Shown: in pieces, positions 28,235 to 37,912 of the stretch
How the letters are laid out: each line of letters opens with the position of its first letter
Position numbering within the stretch: the stretch's first letter is position 1
Assembly (NCBI GenBank): GCA_017446585.1
Contig: JAFSQL010000010.1
Coordinates: forward strand, 45,273-109,272
Direction: 5' to 3'
DNA length: 64,000 bases
From: Paludibacteraceae bacterium
Lineage (GTDB): Bacteria; Bacteroidota; Bacteroidia; Bacteroidales; Paludibacteraceae
Made by a program: the position numbers and the translations under genes
Notes under the pieces: model-generated
Databases searched by the model: none
Seen by the model: only the letters and a program-made list of their open reading frames with translations
Told to the model about the DNA's origin: nothing

Positions 28235-28942
28235 ATGGCTATTTTTAATAGTGACAGCAACATTAGAGGTTACTTTTGGCTGCCGCCTGTCACGAAAACC
28301 TTGCTGATAGCGAATTTCGCCATCTACTTTTTACAAAGGATTTTTCCTCCGATTGAATCACTTTTCGGCCTACACTATTTTGAGTCGCAACTGTTCAGTC
28401 CTTTCCAGACGTTGACTTACATGTTCCTTCACGGAGGTTTCAACCACATTTTTTTCAACATGTTCGCCTTGTTCATGTTTGGCAGGGTCATCGAACAGAT
28501 GTTGGGCAAGTGGCGTTTTCTGCTCTATTACGCCGTTTGTGGCGTAACGGCAGCGGCGGCGCAAGAGATTGTTTGGTGGCTACGCATGGGTTCTTCCATT
28601 GAATCACTCCTCTACTTGAACAATTTGGACTTCTTCACGCCTGCCCAAATGTCAACCATTTATGATATGTTCATCACCATAGGTGCGTCGGGAGCCATTT
28701 TTGGTTTGCTCTTGGCTTTTGCCGTAATGCTTCCCAACCAACCCATCTTCTTGTTTTTCTTGCCCATCCCCATCAAGGCGAAATGGTTTGTTGGCATCTA
28801 TGCCCTTTTGGAATTGATGGAAGGAATCAAGGTGACAAATGGTGACAACGTGGCTCATTTTGCTCATTTAGGCGGCATGATTGGCGGTGCTCTATTATTA
28901 TGGTATTGGCGCAGGGAGGCGAGACGAAATCTTGAATTCTGA
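28235..28942 (+). CDS. Rhomboid family intramembrane serine protease
   Basis: Intramembrane protease cleaving transmembrane substrates. 235 aa from the ATG at 28235 (MAIFNSDSNIRGYFW); a TTG at 28103 would add 44 residues with no family match. About six membrane segments. The catalytic serine is in IGASGAIFGL, the histidine in HFAHLGGMIGG, and the oxyanion/loop region in MFLHGGFNHIFFNMFAL. Its TGA stop overlaps the following ATG by one base (TGATG), so the next gene is translationally linked. Confidence 0.92.
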   Translation: MAIFNSDSNIRGYFWLPPVTKTLLIANFAIYFLQRIFPPIESLFGLHYFESQLFSPFQTLTYMFLHGGFNHIFFNMFALFMFGRVIEQMLGKWRFLLYYAVCGVTAAAAQEIVWWLRMGSSIESLLYLNNLDFFTPAQMSTIYDMFITIGASGAIFGLLLAFAVMLPNQPIFLFFLPIPIKAKWFVGIYALLELMEGIKVTNGDNVAHFAHLGGMIGGALLLWYWRREARRNLEF

Positions 28943-30045
28943 TGATTCACCTGGCGTTGCACATACTTAACATGAGCGTGAATGTTCTCCTCGCCCTGAT
29001 GTTTGTTTTGAGCGGATTGGCCACGCGCGTCAGTCCCGAGACATGGATTATTCCGTCGTTCTTTTCTTTAGGATTCTGCATCTTAGGTGTTCTTAATCTG
29101 TTTTTCGTCATCTATTGGATGATTCGCCGCAAGTGGAACTTCGTCCTTTCGTTAGCTTGTCTTGTCTTGATGTCCGACGTCATCAACTACCAATTTCTAT
29201 TGTTCGGCAACGATGAAGAAAAAGCAGAAGGGAAGAACATTACCTTGTTGAGTTATAATGTCCAACTTTTTAACCTCTATCGTCAGAAAGACGGTTCAAA
29301 TGACATTATCTCCTTCATCTTGGACAAGGACGTTGACATCGTTTGTCTCCAAGAGTTCGGTTGGTACAACGAGAAAGGGTTCGTGAGCCAATCCGTGCTG
29401 AACCGCACGCTTGGTGACCGCTATCCCTATTGTTACGCGATCACGGATCCAAACTTTGGCGGTCGTGCCACCTATGGCATCGCCACCTATTCCAAATTCC
29501 CCATCATAAATAGGGATTCCGTTCGCTATCCGACCCATTACAACAGAACCAGCACGTGCGACATTCTTGTGGGGAACGACACCTTACATATTGTCAATTG
29601 CCATTTGGAGAGCAATCTCCTGACCAATGACGACCGAAAATTGGTTTTGGCGACACTTGACAGCACCAACCAACATAACCTCAACAAGACAGGCGAACTT
29701 CTCATCCGAAAAATGGGCAAAGCGGCAAAAACACGCGCCAAGCAAGCTGATGCCATTGCCGCTCACGTCAAGAAACAAGCGGGACGAAAGGTCATTGTTT
29801 GCGGAGACCTGAATGATCATCCCGCTTCCTACACTTATCATAAGACCAGAGGAGAACTCTCCGACGCATTTTTGGACGAGAGCGAAGATAACGGATTGGG
29901 CATCACCTACAATGAATTTCCTTTCTTCTATCGCATTGACTACCTTTTTCACAGCAAAAGCCTGAAAGTTGAAGATTTTGAGACAGGAACTGAAAAACTA
30001 TCAGACCACTATCCTATCGAAGCAAAAATATTATTGAACCCATAG
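28942..30045 (+). CDS. Membrane-anchored endonuclease/exonuclease/phosphatase family protein
   Basis: 367 aa. Three N-terminal membrane segments (about 5-27, 37-61, 66-84) anchor a metal-dependent phosphodiesterase domain. EEP-fold motifs are visible: LLSYNVQLFN, CLQEFGW (metal-binding glutamate), ATYSKFPI, GDLNDHP and the C-terminal SDHYPI histidine motif. The substrate could be nucleic acid, a phospholipid or another phosphodiester; membrane anchoring makes an envelope lipid or extracytoplasmic substrate plausible. Coupled to the rhomboid gene by a TGATG junction. Confidence 0.88.
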   Translation: MIHLALHILNMSVNVLLALMFVLSGLATRVSPETWIIPSFFSLGFCILGVLNLFFVIYWMIRRKWNFVLSLACLVLMSDVINYQFLLFGNDEEKAEGKNITLLSYNVQLFNLYRQKDGSNDIISFILDKDVDIVCLQEFGWYNEKGFVSQSVLNRTLGDRYPYCYAITDPNFGGRATYGIATYSKFPIINRDSVRYPTHYNRTSTCDILVGNDTLHIVNCHLESNLLTNDDRKLVLATLDSTNQHNLNKTGELLIRKMGKAAKTRAKQADAIAAHVKKQAGRKVIVCGDLNDHPASYTYHKTRGELSDAFLDESEDNGLGITYNEFPFFYRIDYLFHSKSLKVEDFETGTEKLSDHYPIEAKILLNP

Positions 30046-30059
30046 CAAAAACAAAAAAG

Positions 30060-30566
30060 ATGAAAGCAAAAGTGAGCATCATCATGGGCAGCACCTCCGA
30101 TCTGCCTGTCATGGAAAAAGCGGCAAAACTCCTCAACGAGTTTCAAATTCCGTTTGAATTAAACGCCTTGTCAGCCCACAGGACACCTGACGAAGTGGCT
30201 GACTTTGCCAAAAACGCCGAGGACCGAGGTATCGAAATCATTATTGCCGGAGCCGGAATGGCGGCGCATCTTCCTGGAGTCATTGCGGCAATGACCACCT
30301 TGCCTGTCATTGGAGTACCTATCAATGCCACCTTTGACGGCATGGACGCCCTGCTTGCCATCGTGCAAATGCCTCCAGGCATTCCCGTGGCTACGGTTGG
30401 AGTGGGCGCGGCTCAAAACGCCGCCATCTTAGCCATCCAAATTCTTGCCCTCAGCGACAAGACCTTGAACGAGAAGTTCACCGCCTATAAGCAAGGTCTC
30501 AAACAAAAAATCACCAAAGCCAACGAAGACCTCAAGGAGATGGCACAATACGAATACCGAGTTTGA
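30060..30566 (+). CDS. purE: 5-(carboxyamino)imidazole ribonucleotide mutase PurE
   Basis: Purine synthesis: converts N5-CAIR to CAIR. 168 aa, normal for class I PurE. GSTSDLPVMEKA near the N-terminus binds the substrate phosphate, SAHRTPDE carries the catalytic histidine, and AAMTTLPVIGVPI is conserved. No purK is adjacent. The last base pairs TTGA form the overlap with the TTG start of folK. Confidence 0.96.
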   Translation: MKAKVSIIMGSTSDLPVMEKAAKLLNEFQIPFELNALSAHRTPDEVADFAKNAEDRGIEIIIAGAGMAAHLPGVIAAMTTLPVIGVPINATFDGMDALLAIVQMPPGIPVATVGVGAAQNAAILAIQILALSDKTLNEKFTAYKQGLKQKITKANEDLKEMAQYEYRV

Positions 30567-30997
30567 GCGGCGAACGCGTCATATTAGCCTTAGGCTCCAA
30601 TCTCGGTGACCGTCTTGCGCATCTGCAAGAAGCCATCCGGAGAATCAATGACACCGTGGGAACGGTTCGCGGTATTTCCACCTTCATGGAGACGAAAGCC
30701 GAAGGCTATGACGGAGCGGACTACTTGAACGGTGCCGTTTGGGTCGAGACTGATTTGGAGCCTGAAGAACTGCTGAAGACATGCAAACGCATCGAATACG
30801 AAATGGGACGCACGCATGACACAAGCGAAACCGGTCAATACGAGGATCGCGTCATTGACATTGACATCATCCTTTACGGTGATCGCCGCGTGACGACACC
30901 ACGTTTGGTCATTCCCCATCCCCGAGCCATGCAGCGTGACTTTGTCCGTATTCCTGTTGAAGAAATCTTAAGCAAAACATACGAATCGAATAATTAG
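30563..30997 (+). CDS. folK: HPPK: 6-hydroxymethyl-dihydropterin pyrophosphokinase
   Basis: Folate synthesis: transfers pyrophosphate from ATP to 6-hydroxymethyl-7,8-dihydropterin. 144 aa. Family motifs LALGSNLGDRLAHLQ, RIEYEMGR, and RVIDIDIILYGD with the Mg-binding aspartates. The start is a TTG at 30563 inside a TTGA overlap with the purE stop; the next in-frame ATG falls after the conserved LGSN motif, so TTG is required. An Arg-Ile-rich C-terminus follows IPHPRAMQRDFV. Confidence 0.93.
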   Translation: MSGERVILALGSNLGDRLAHLQEAIRRINDTVGTVRGISTFMETKAEGYDGADYLNGAVWVETDLEPEELLKTCKRIEYEMGRTHDTSETGQYEDRVIDIDIILYGDRRVTTPRLVIPHPRAMQRDFVRIPVEEILSKTYESNN

Positions 30998-31005
30998 AAA
31001 AGAAA

Positions 31006-32703
31006 ATGAAACTAAAAACCACCATAGAACCTGATTGGATCTTCGAAACTTCATGGGAAGTTTGCAACCGCGTGGGAGGCATCTACACCGTGTTGTCAAC
31101 CAAGGCTGAAACCCTTCGTGACATGTACGATGACCACTTGGTCTTCATCGGACCTGACGTGTGGACCGAAGCCACGCCTTCTCCTTTTTTCAAGGAGACC
31201 AAGACACCTATCAACGGTTGGTTGTCAAAGGCAACCAAAGAGGGACTCGGAGTGCGCATCGGACGTTGGGACATTCCCGGCGAACCCATCTGCGTTTTGG
31301 TCAATCACCGCCCCTTTATGGAAGAGGAGCGACTGAACCAGATCTATGGCAAGGCATGGGATCTCTACGGCGTTGACTCTTTGCATGGCTATGGCGACTA
31401 TGCCGAAAGCACTGCCTTTGCCGTGGCGAGTGGCATGGTCATGGTCTCGTTGCGTGAGTGGCTCGAGAAGAAGCAAAAGGGTGGCAAATACATCGCCCAC
31501 TTCAACGAATGGATGTTGGGTATGGGCGAATTGGTCGTCAAGCAGTTGGCTCCCGACATGGCCACCGTCTTCACCACCCACGCCACCTCTATCGGAAGAT
31601 CCATCGCCGGCAACGGCAAGCCACTTTATGGTCAGCTCCCGAACTACAATGGCGACCAGATGGCTTCTGAACTGAACATGCAATCCAAACATTCCATTGA
31701 GAAAATTGCCGCTCACGAGGCGGACTGCTTCACCACGGTCAGTGAAGTGACCGACAAGGAATGCGCTCAATTGCTTGAGAAGCCTGCCGACATTGTGACC
31801 CCCAATGGTTTTGAAGACAGCTTCGTCCCTTCCACAGCCGCTGACTTCAAGCGCAAGCGCACTGCCGCTCGCAAACGCCTGAGCGATGTCGTCGAATGCC
31901 TCACCGGAGTGCGCCCTTCCGACAACGCCCTGTTTCTTGGCACCTGCGGTCGCTGTGAATTCAAGAACAAAGGCATCGACCTCTTCATTGACAGTCTGAA
32001 TACGCTCTCACACAGAGATTTGCAACGTGACATTATCGGATTCATCATGGTGCCAGGTTGGGAAGCAGGACCGCGCGCCGACCTGCAAGGTGCGTTAGAG
32101 CACCTCCAATCGCCACGAACGGCGGCGGAAACCGAACTGCCCAAAGCAGGACTTCCTAACAATATGATCACGCACCATCTGCATCAGAGTGACAGCGACA
32201 GCATCCTGCGTTCGATTCGCTGGTTTGGATTTCAAAACAAACCTAAAGACAAGGTGAAAATCATCTATGTACCATGTTACCTGAACGGTGATGACGGCAT
32301 CTTCAACATGAACTACTACGACGTGCTCATCGGTTTGGACTTGACCGCATTCCCTTCTTACTACGAACCTTGGGGCTACACCCCGCTTGAGAGTGTGGCC
32401 TTCTCCATACCTACGATTACAACCACCTTGTCCGGCTTCGGGCAATGGGTCAACTCGACATGTGGCGGCAAGGAGAGCGGTGTCCTTGTCATTCCGCGCG
32501 ACGACAATAACTATTGGGAAGTGCGAGACACCATGGCTGACTGCTTTTCTCGTTTTGCTTCCTTCTCTGACGAGCGTGTCGCCGAACTTCGCAAATGCGC
32601 AAAAGCCACGAGTCAAAGGGCATTATGGAAAAAATTTATTGCGTTTTATGTAAAAACATATACCTTTGCGCTCAAAAATGCGTCAAAACGCAATCAACAC
32701 TAA
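31006..32703 (+). CDS. Glycogen synthase, GT3 (eukaryote-like) type
   Basis: Extends alpha-1,4-glucan from a nucleotide sugar, probably UDP-glucose. 565 aa. Starts PDWIFETSWEVCNRVGGIYTV, the GT3 signature, rather than the KTGGLAD motif of bacterial GlgA (GT5). The E-x7-E catalytic pair is in YEPWGYTPLE near the C-terminal third. HATSIGR and NGFEDSFVP are further GT3 features. Only 30 bases separate it from the glucan phosphorylase gene, making a synthesis/degradation pair for glycogen. No branching enzyme lies nearby. Confidence 0.93.
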   Translation: MKLKTTIEPDWIFETSWEVCNRVGGIYTVLSTKAETLRDMYDDHLVFIGPDVWTEATPSPFFKETKTPINGWLSKATKEGLGVRIGRWDIPGEPICVLVNHRPFMEEERLNQIYGKAWDLYGVDSLHGYGDYAESTAFAVASGMVMVSLREWLEKKQKGGKYIAHFNEWMLGMGELVVKQLAPDMATVFTTHATSIGRSIAGNGKPLYGQLPNYNGDQMASELNMQSKHSIEKIAAHEADCFTTVSEVTDKECAQLLEKPADIVTPNGFEDSFVPSTAADFKRKRTAARKRLSDVVECLTGVRPSDNALFLGTCGRCEFKNKGIDLFIDSLNTLSHRDLQRDIIGFIMVPGWEAGPRADLQGALEHLQSPRTAAETELPKAGLPNNMITHHLHQSDSDSILRSIRWFGFQNKPKDKVKIIYVPCYLNGDDGIFNMNYYDVLIGLDLTAFPSYYEPWGYTPLESVAFSIPTITTTLSGFGQWVNSTCGGKESGVLVIPRDDNNYWEVRDTMADCFSRFASFSDERVAELRKCAKATSQRALWKKFIAFYVKTYTFALKNASKRNQH

Positions 32704-32733
32704 ACCTATTTTTACTTATTATTTTTTTTGACA

Positions 32734-35295
32734 ATGAGAATTCTTGCAAACAGCATCAACCAACCCAACTGGAAGGAAGTGAGCGTAGCATCGCGTATCC
32801 CTGAAGGTTTGGAACCTTTGAAAGAATTGGCTTATAACGTGTGGTGGTCTTGGCACGAGGAAGTCGTAGAATTATTTTCTGAAATAGACCATGATCTTTG
32901 GAAAGCCGTTGGGCAAAATCCTGCTTTGTTTTTGAGCCGTTTGAGTTACGAACGTCTGCAAGAATTGCAAAAGGACACAAATTTCACCTCCAAACTCCAG
33001 ACCGTCTATGCTTCGTTCCGTAAATATATGGATGTGAAGCCACGCACGGATGTTCCCTCGGTTGCTTACTTCTCCATGGAGTATGGTTTGAGCGACATCA
33101 TCAAAATCTATTCTGGTGGTTTGGGCGTGCTTGCTGGCGACTACGTAAAAGAGGCTTCCGACAGCAACGTTGACTTAACCGCTATCGGTTTGCTCTATCG
33201 TTACGGCTATTTCACCCAATCACTCTCAACCGAGGGTGACCAGTTGGCGGTCTATGACCCACAAGACTTCACCCAACTTCCTATCGAGCAAGTCAAAGAT
33301 GAGAACAATGCCCCTCTGGTCGTTGAGGTTCCTTTCCACGACCGAATCGTCTATGCCAACATTTGGCGCGTGAACGTTGGTCGTGTGGGCTTGTACCTGA
33401 TGGACACGGACAACGAGCGCAATAGCGAGTTTGACCGTTCCATCACGCACCAACTCTATGGTGGTGACTGGGAGAACCGAATGAAGCAAGAATTTTTGCT
33501 TGGCGTGGGCGGTATGTTCATGTTGAAGCGTCTTGGTATCGAAAAGCAAGTTTATCACTGCAATGAGGGTCACGCTGCCCTCATCAATGCGCAACGTCTG
33601 GCTGATTATGTTGCCAAGGGCCTATCATTCAACCAAGCGATGGAAGTGGTGAAGAGTTCTTCGCTCTACACCGTTCACACTCCAGTACCAGCGGGTCACG
33701 ACTACTTCGAGGAGGGCTTGTTCCACAAATATATGAGTGCCTATGCTGACAAGTTGGGCATCAGTTGGGACGAATTTGTTGACATGGGTCGTCAGAACCC
33801 AGGCAACAAGGGCGAGAAGTTCTGCATGAGCACCTTCGCATGCAACACTTGCCAAGAAGTGAATGGTGTTTCATGGTTGCACGGCAAGGTATCGCAAGAG
33901 ATGTTCCAACCAATTTGGAAAGGCTACTTGCCTGAAGAGTTGCACGTGAACTACGTTACCAATGGCGTTCACCTCCCTTCGTGGGCTGCTAGCGAGTGGA
34001 AAGCGTTGTATGCCGAAACCTTCGGACCTGACTACATCTTCGATCAGAGCAACGAAGACCTCTTCGCCAAGATTCAAAACGTTCCTGACGAGAAAATTTG
34101 GGAGATTCGCACTTCGTTGAAGCAGAAACTCATCAAATATGTCAAGAACAAGACACGCGAGCAACTCTCCAAGAGCCAAAGTTCGCCAAGTGACATCTTG
34201 ACTGCCGTTGACGCCATCAACCCTAATGCGTTGATTATTGGTTTCGGTCGTCGTTTCGCCACCTACAAGCGCGCTCACCTCTTGTTCACCAACCTTGACC
34301 GTTTGGCCAAGATTGTCAATAACCCTAACTACCCTGTTCAATTCCTCTACACAGGTAAGGCTCACCCAGCCGACGGTGCCGGTCAAGGACTCATCAAGCG
34401 CATTGTCGAAATTTCACGTATGCCACAGTTCCTCGGCAAGATTATTTTCCTCGAGAACTACGACATGCGCCTCGCCAAGCGTCTCGTTTCCGGTGTGGAC
34501 ATTTGGTTGAACACCCCTACTCGTCCGCTCGAGGCTTCAGGTACGTCTGGTGAGAAAGCGCAAATGAACGGTGTCGTCAACTTCAGCGTCTTGGACGGCT
34601 GGTGGCTTGAGGGCTACGTCAAGGGTGCCGGTTGGGCATTGACCGAGAAGCGGACATACCAAAACCAAGGTTTCCAAGACCAATTGGACGCTCTTACCAT
34701 CTACTCTACCTTGGAAAACGAGATTATTCCTATCTACTTCGCCAAGAATAGCCGTGGCTACTCGCCTGAGTGGATTCAAGTCATCAAGAACTCCATCGCG
34801 AAGATTACCCCTCGCTTCACCATGAAGCGCATGATTGACGACTACATCAACAAGTTCTACTCAAAGTTGGCCACTCGCAATGCCGAACTGATGGCAAACG
34901 ATTGTGCCAAGGCTAAAGAAATTGCCGCTTGGAAAGAGAAGGTGGCTGAACTTTGGGATGGCATTCAAGTCAACTCGTTGAACATTCCTGCAGAACTGAC
35001 CTCCGCACCAGTGAGCGGAACCAATTACACGTTGACTGCCGAGATTGACACTCATGACGCTTCCATGACCGAAGTGGGACTTGAACTGGTTGTCACCTAC
35101 CAAGACGAGAAGAACAAGACTCGCATCTACAACGTGAAGGAGTTTGATGTCACATCCGTCAATGGTTCTACCATCAGTTACTCGTTGAACTACTCCATGG
35201 GCAACGGTGGCAGTTACAAGTTTGGCGTGCGTATGTTCCCTAAGAACGAAGTGCTGCCTAACCGCATGAACTTCGCATACGTTCGTTGGATATAA
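32734..35295 (+). CDS. glgP: Alpha-glucan phosphorylase (GT35)
   Basis: Pyridoxal-phosphate enzyme releasing glucose-1-phosphate from glycogen or maltodextrins. 853 aa from the ATG at 32734; an in-frame TTG at 32728 is less likely. Of the short bacterial TIGR02094-like subtype: N-terminal DUF3417-like segment ([15 protein letters not shown]), active-site [20 protein letters not shown], and the cofactor region [14 protein letters not shown], whose lysine binds the phosphate cofactor. The last 120 residues (from about 740) form an additional beta-rich domain. Codon use is strongly biased, suggesting high expression. Followed by a long hairpin. Confidence 0.95.
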   Translation: MRILANSINQPNWKEVSVASRIPEGLEPLKELAYNVWWSWHEEVVELFSEIDHDLWKAVGQNPALFLSRLSYERLQELQKDTNFTSKLQTVYASFRKYMDVKPRTDVPSVAYFSMEYGLSDIIKIYSGGLGVLAGDYVKEASDSNVDLTAIGLLYRYGYFTQSLSTEGDQLAVYDPQDFTQLPIEQVKDENNAPLVVEVPFHDRIVYANIWRVNVGRVGLYLMDTDNERNSEFDRSITHQLYGGDWENRMKQEFLLGVGGMFMLKRLGIEKQVYHCNEGHAALINAQRLADYVAKGLSFNQAMEVVKSSSLYTVHTPVPAGHDYFEEGLFHKYMSAYADKLGISWDEFVDMGRQNPGNKGEKFCMSTFACNTCQEVNGVSWLHGKVSQEMFQPIWKGYLPEELHVNYVTNGVHLPSWAASEWKALYAETFGPDYIFDQSNEDLFAKIQNVPDEKIWEIRTSLKQKLIKYVKNKTREQLSKSQSSPSDILTAVDAINPNALIIGFGRRFATYKRAHLLFTNLDRLAKIVNNPNYPVQFLYTGKAHPADGAGQGLIKRIVEISRMPQFLGKIIFLENYDMRLAKRLVSGVDIWLNTPTRPLEASGTSGEKAQMNGVVNFSVLDGWWLEGYVKGAGWALTEKRTYQNQGFQDQLDALTIYSTLENEIIPIYFAKNSRGYSPEWIQVIKNSIAKITPRFTMKRMIDDYINKFYSKLATRNAELMANDCAKAKEIAAWKEKVAELWDGIQVNSLNIPAELTSAPVSGTNYTLTAEIDTHDASMTEVGLELVVTYQDEKNKTRIYNVKEFDVTSVNGSTISYSLNYSMGNGGSYKFGVRMFPKNEVLPNRMNFAYVRWI

Positions 35296-35318
35296 GATAA
35301 CGATAAAAAGAGCATGAC

Positions 35319-35349
35319 TTCGCCCCCGCAGCATTCCTGTGGGGGCGAA
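35319..35349 (+). terminator. Strong stem-loop after glucan phosphorylase
   Basis: A 13-bp stem (35319-35331 with 35337-35349, one G-U pair) with a five-base loop, about 24 bases after the glgP stop. There is no T-tract on either strand, so it may be a 3'-end stabiliser or a processing site rather than a standard intrinsic terminator. Confidence 0.6.
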
Positions 35350-35407
35350 ATCATAGCGAAACGGACATTCATTTCTCTAAAAGAATAAAACTAATCAAAA
35401 ACACAAT

Positions 35408-36226
35408 ATGAGCAAGATTGTACGGAAAGAACGCTTTTCCGAGAAAGTGGTAAGCTTAGACATCGAGGCACCACAAATTGCAAAGATGCGCAAGCCAGGC
35501 AACTTTGTCATCGTAAAGATTGACGACAAAGGCGAACGCATCCCGTTGACCATAGCTGGCAGTGACGAACAAGCGGGAACCATCAAGTTAGTCGTTCAAG
35601 CCGTTGGACACACCTCGGCACGCCTCTGCGCCATGGAGGAAGGAGAAGACATCGCCCACGTGGTTGGTCCATTGGGCAAGCCTACCGACATCGAAAAATA
35701 CGGCACCGTAGTTTGCGCCGGCGGCGGTGTTGGGACTGCACCTATGCTTCCTATCATCGAGGGAATGAAGAAGGCGGGAAACAAGGTGATTGCAGTGCTT
35801 GCCGCCCGCACCAAGGATTTGATTATCCTTGAAGACCAAGTGCGCCAATGGGCGGATGAGGTCGTCATCATGACCGATGATGGGTCCTACGGCACCAAAG
35901 GTCTCGTGACCAATGGCGTCGAGACGGTCATCAACCGTGAGCAAGTGGATCTTTGTGTCACCATTGGCCCTGCCATCATGATGAAGTTTGTCTCTCTGTT
36001 GACCAAGAAATATAACGTTCCTACCATTGCTTCGCTCAACACCATCATGGTCGATGGCACGGGTATGTGCGGAGCTTGCCGCGTCAGCGTGGGTGGCGAA
36101 ACAAAGTTCGTCTGCGTTGACGGTCCTGAGTTCGACGCCCATCAAGTTGATTTCGACGAGATGATGACCCGTTCGCGTGCCTATCGCGACCAAGAGGCGG
36201 AGGAAATGAAGAAACCGTTAAGGTAA
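35408..36226 (+). CDS. NfnA/SudB-like FAD/NAD- and [2Fe-2S]-binding subunit
   Basis: Ferredoxin-NADP reductase-fold protein of 272 aa, as in dihydroorotate dehydrogenase electron-transfer subunits and NfnA. FAD domain (about 1-95) with RIPLTIAGSD, NAD domain with CAGGGVGTAPMLPI and GPAIMMKFV, and a C-terminal [2Fe-2S] motif: VDGTGMCGACRV plus VCVDGP gives three cysteines, with an aspartate just before them as a possible fourth ligand as described for NfnA. The neighbour 32 bases downstream encodes the matching NfnB-like subunit, so the pair probably forms an NADH-dependent ferredoxin:NADP oxidoreductase. A sulfide dehydrogenase role (SudAB) is an alternative. Confidence 0.87.
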   Translation: MSKIVRKERFSEKVVSLDIEAPQIAKMRKPGNFVIVKIDDKGERIPLTIAGSDEQAGTIKLVVQAVGHTSARLCAMEEGEDIAHVVGPLGKPTDIEKYGTVVCAGGGVGTAPMLPIIEGMKKAGNKVIAVLAARTKDLIILEDQVRQWADEVVIMTDDGSYGTKGLVTNGVETVINREQVDLCVTIGPAIMMKFVSLLTKKYNVPTIASLNTIMVDGTGMCGACRVSVGGETKFVCVDGPEFDAHQVDFDEMMTRSRAYRDQEAEEMKKPLR

Positions 36227-36258
36227 TTTCGAAAAGAAACGACAAATACTGACCAATC

Positions 36259-37704
36259 ATGGAAAACAGAAACGAAATATGGCGCGATGAATTGCGCAAA
36301 AACATAAAAGCGAAAGAACGCGCAGCCATTGAGCGCATACCGATGAACGAAGCCGACCCTATGGAGCGTCGCCGCTCGCGTCAAGAAGTGAACAAGGGTC
36401 TTACCCTTGACCAAGCATTGACCGAGAGCCGACGCTGTCTCGACTGCGCTAATCCGCAATGCGTGACAGGATGTCCGGTGAACATTGACATACCGGGCTT
36501 CATCAAGAACATCGAGCGTGGTGAGATTTTGGAGGCTGCCAAGGTTCTGAAAAAGACCTCTTCTCTGCCTGCCGTTTGCGGTCGCGTATGCCCGCAAGAG
36601 AAACAATGCGAAAGTAAGTGCATCCACTTGAAGATGAACGGCAAGGCTGTTGCCATTGGCAACCTCGAACGCTTTGCCGCTGACTATCAGCAAGCTCACG
36701 ATGACGGTTCGCTGCCAGAAATGGCTCCGCGCAAAGGCAAGAAAGTTGCCGTCATCGGTTCAGGACCTGCCGGACTGAGTTGCGCTGGCGACCTCATCAA
36801 GATGGGCTATGACGTGACTATCTTCGAGGCATTGCATGAGATCGGTGGCGTGTTGAAATATGGCATTCCTGAATTCCGCTTGCCAAATAGCGTGGTGGAC
36901 AAGGAGATTGACACCTTGAAGAAGATGGGTGTGAAGATGATTACCGACTGCATCGTGGGTAAGACCATCAGCGTCGACCAACTGAAAGAAGAAGGCTACG
37001 AGTGTATGTTTGTGGGCAGCGGGGCGGGACTGCCTCGTTTCATGAACATTCCTGGCGAGAACCTTATCAACGTGTTGTCGTCCAACGAATACCTGACGCG
37101 TGTCAACCTCATGGATGCCGCCAACCCTGAGACAGACACCCCTGTCTATAAAGGCAAAAACGTTGTCGTTGTCGGGGGTGGTAACACCGCCATGGACAGC
37201 GTGCGTACCGCCTTCCGTCTCGGAGCGGAAACCGCCACCATCGTCTATCGTCGTTCGGAGCAGGAGATGCCTGCCCGTCTGGAGGAGGTACATCACGCCA
37301 AGCAAGAGGGCGTGACTTTCATGACCCTGCACAACCCTATCGAATATATCGGTGACGAAAACGGACGTGTCAAAGAAGTGAAACTCCAAGTCATGGAGTT
37401 GGGCGAGCCCGATGCGAGCGGTCGCCGTTCTCCCGTTCCTGTGGAGGGCAAGACGGAAACTATTCCTGCCGACATCGTGATTGTGGCTATTGGCGTGAGC
37501 CCTAACCCAATTGTGCCTTCGTCCATCAAGGGACTGAACATCTCGAAGAAGGGCACCATCATCGTAGGCGATAACATGCAGAGTGATTCCATCCCGACCA
37601 TCTTTGCCGGTGGTGACATCGTGCGTGGCGGAGCCACGGTGATCCTCGCCATGGGTGACGGACGCAAAGCGGCTGCTGCCATTGACGAGTATCTGTCAAA
37701 ATGA
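36259..37704 (+). CDS. NfnB/SudA-like, glutamate synthase small-subunit-like FAD protein
   Basis: 481 aa. N-terminal region (about 40-130) has two cysteine clusters, CLDCANPQCVTGCP and CGRVCPQEKQCESKC, for [4Fe-4S] centres; then FAD-binding VIGSGPAGLSCAGDL (about 160) and NADPH-binding VVVGGGNTAMDS (about 300). This architecture is shared by GltD, SudA and NfnB. No large glutamate synthase subunit is present; the partner upstream is NfnA-like, which favours the Nfn complex, known in anaerobes to couple NADH and ferredoxin oxidation to NADP+ reduction by electron bifurcation. Activity is inference from pairing. Confidence 0.87.
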   Translation: MENRNEIWRDELRKNIKAKERAAIERIPMNEADPMERRRSRQEVNKGLTLDQALTESRRCLDCANPQCVTGCPVNIDIPGFIKNIERGEILEAAKVLKKTSSLPAVCGRVCPQEKQCESKCIHLKMNGKAVAIGNLERFAADYQQAHDDGSLPEMAPRKGKKVAVIGSGPAGLSCAGDLIKMGYDVTIFEALHEIGGVLKYGIPEFRLPNSVVDKEIDTLKKMGVKMITDCIVGKTISVDQLKEEGYECMFVGSGAGLPRFMNIPGENLINVLSSNEYLTRVNLMDAANPETDTPVYKGKNVVVVGGGNTAMDSVRTAFRLGAETATIVYRRSEQEMPARLEEVHHAKQEGVTFMTLHNPIEYIGDENGRVKEVKLQVMELGEPDASGRRSPVPVEGKTETIPADIVIVAIGVSPNPIVPSSIKGLNISKKGTIIVGDNMQSDSIPTIFAGGDIVRGGATVILAMGDGRKAAAAIDEYLSK

Positions 37705-37799
37705 GCACGATGACGGGCGGAAATCGTTCGTTTAGGGTCAGATTTGTCCATTTGGGTCAAAAAAAAGGACAGATTCGTATTCCAATTAAGATTTCTACC

Positions 37800-37892
37800 T
37801 ATCTTTGCACCGTAAAACCTATTTAGGTAAAGACCCAAATTCCCCTTTACCTATTGAAACAAAAAAGACATCCGCGTTCGGGAATTAGCGGA
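37800..37892 (+). promoter_or_regulatory. Promoter and structured leader of the beta-barrel protein gene
   Basis: TATCTTTG (37800-37807) is a -7 element; no clear TTG lies at the expected -33 position. From a start near 37814 the leader of about 100 bases has two hairpins: 37824-37832 with 37845-37853 (9 bp), and 37871-37875 with 37888-37892 (5 bp) close to the start codon. Such 5' hairpins often protect abundant outer-membrane protein mRNAs. Confidence 0.55.
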
Positions 37893-37912
37893 AAACAAAA
37901 AAAGAAAAGAAA

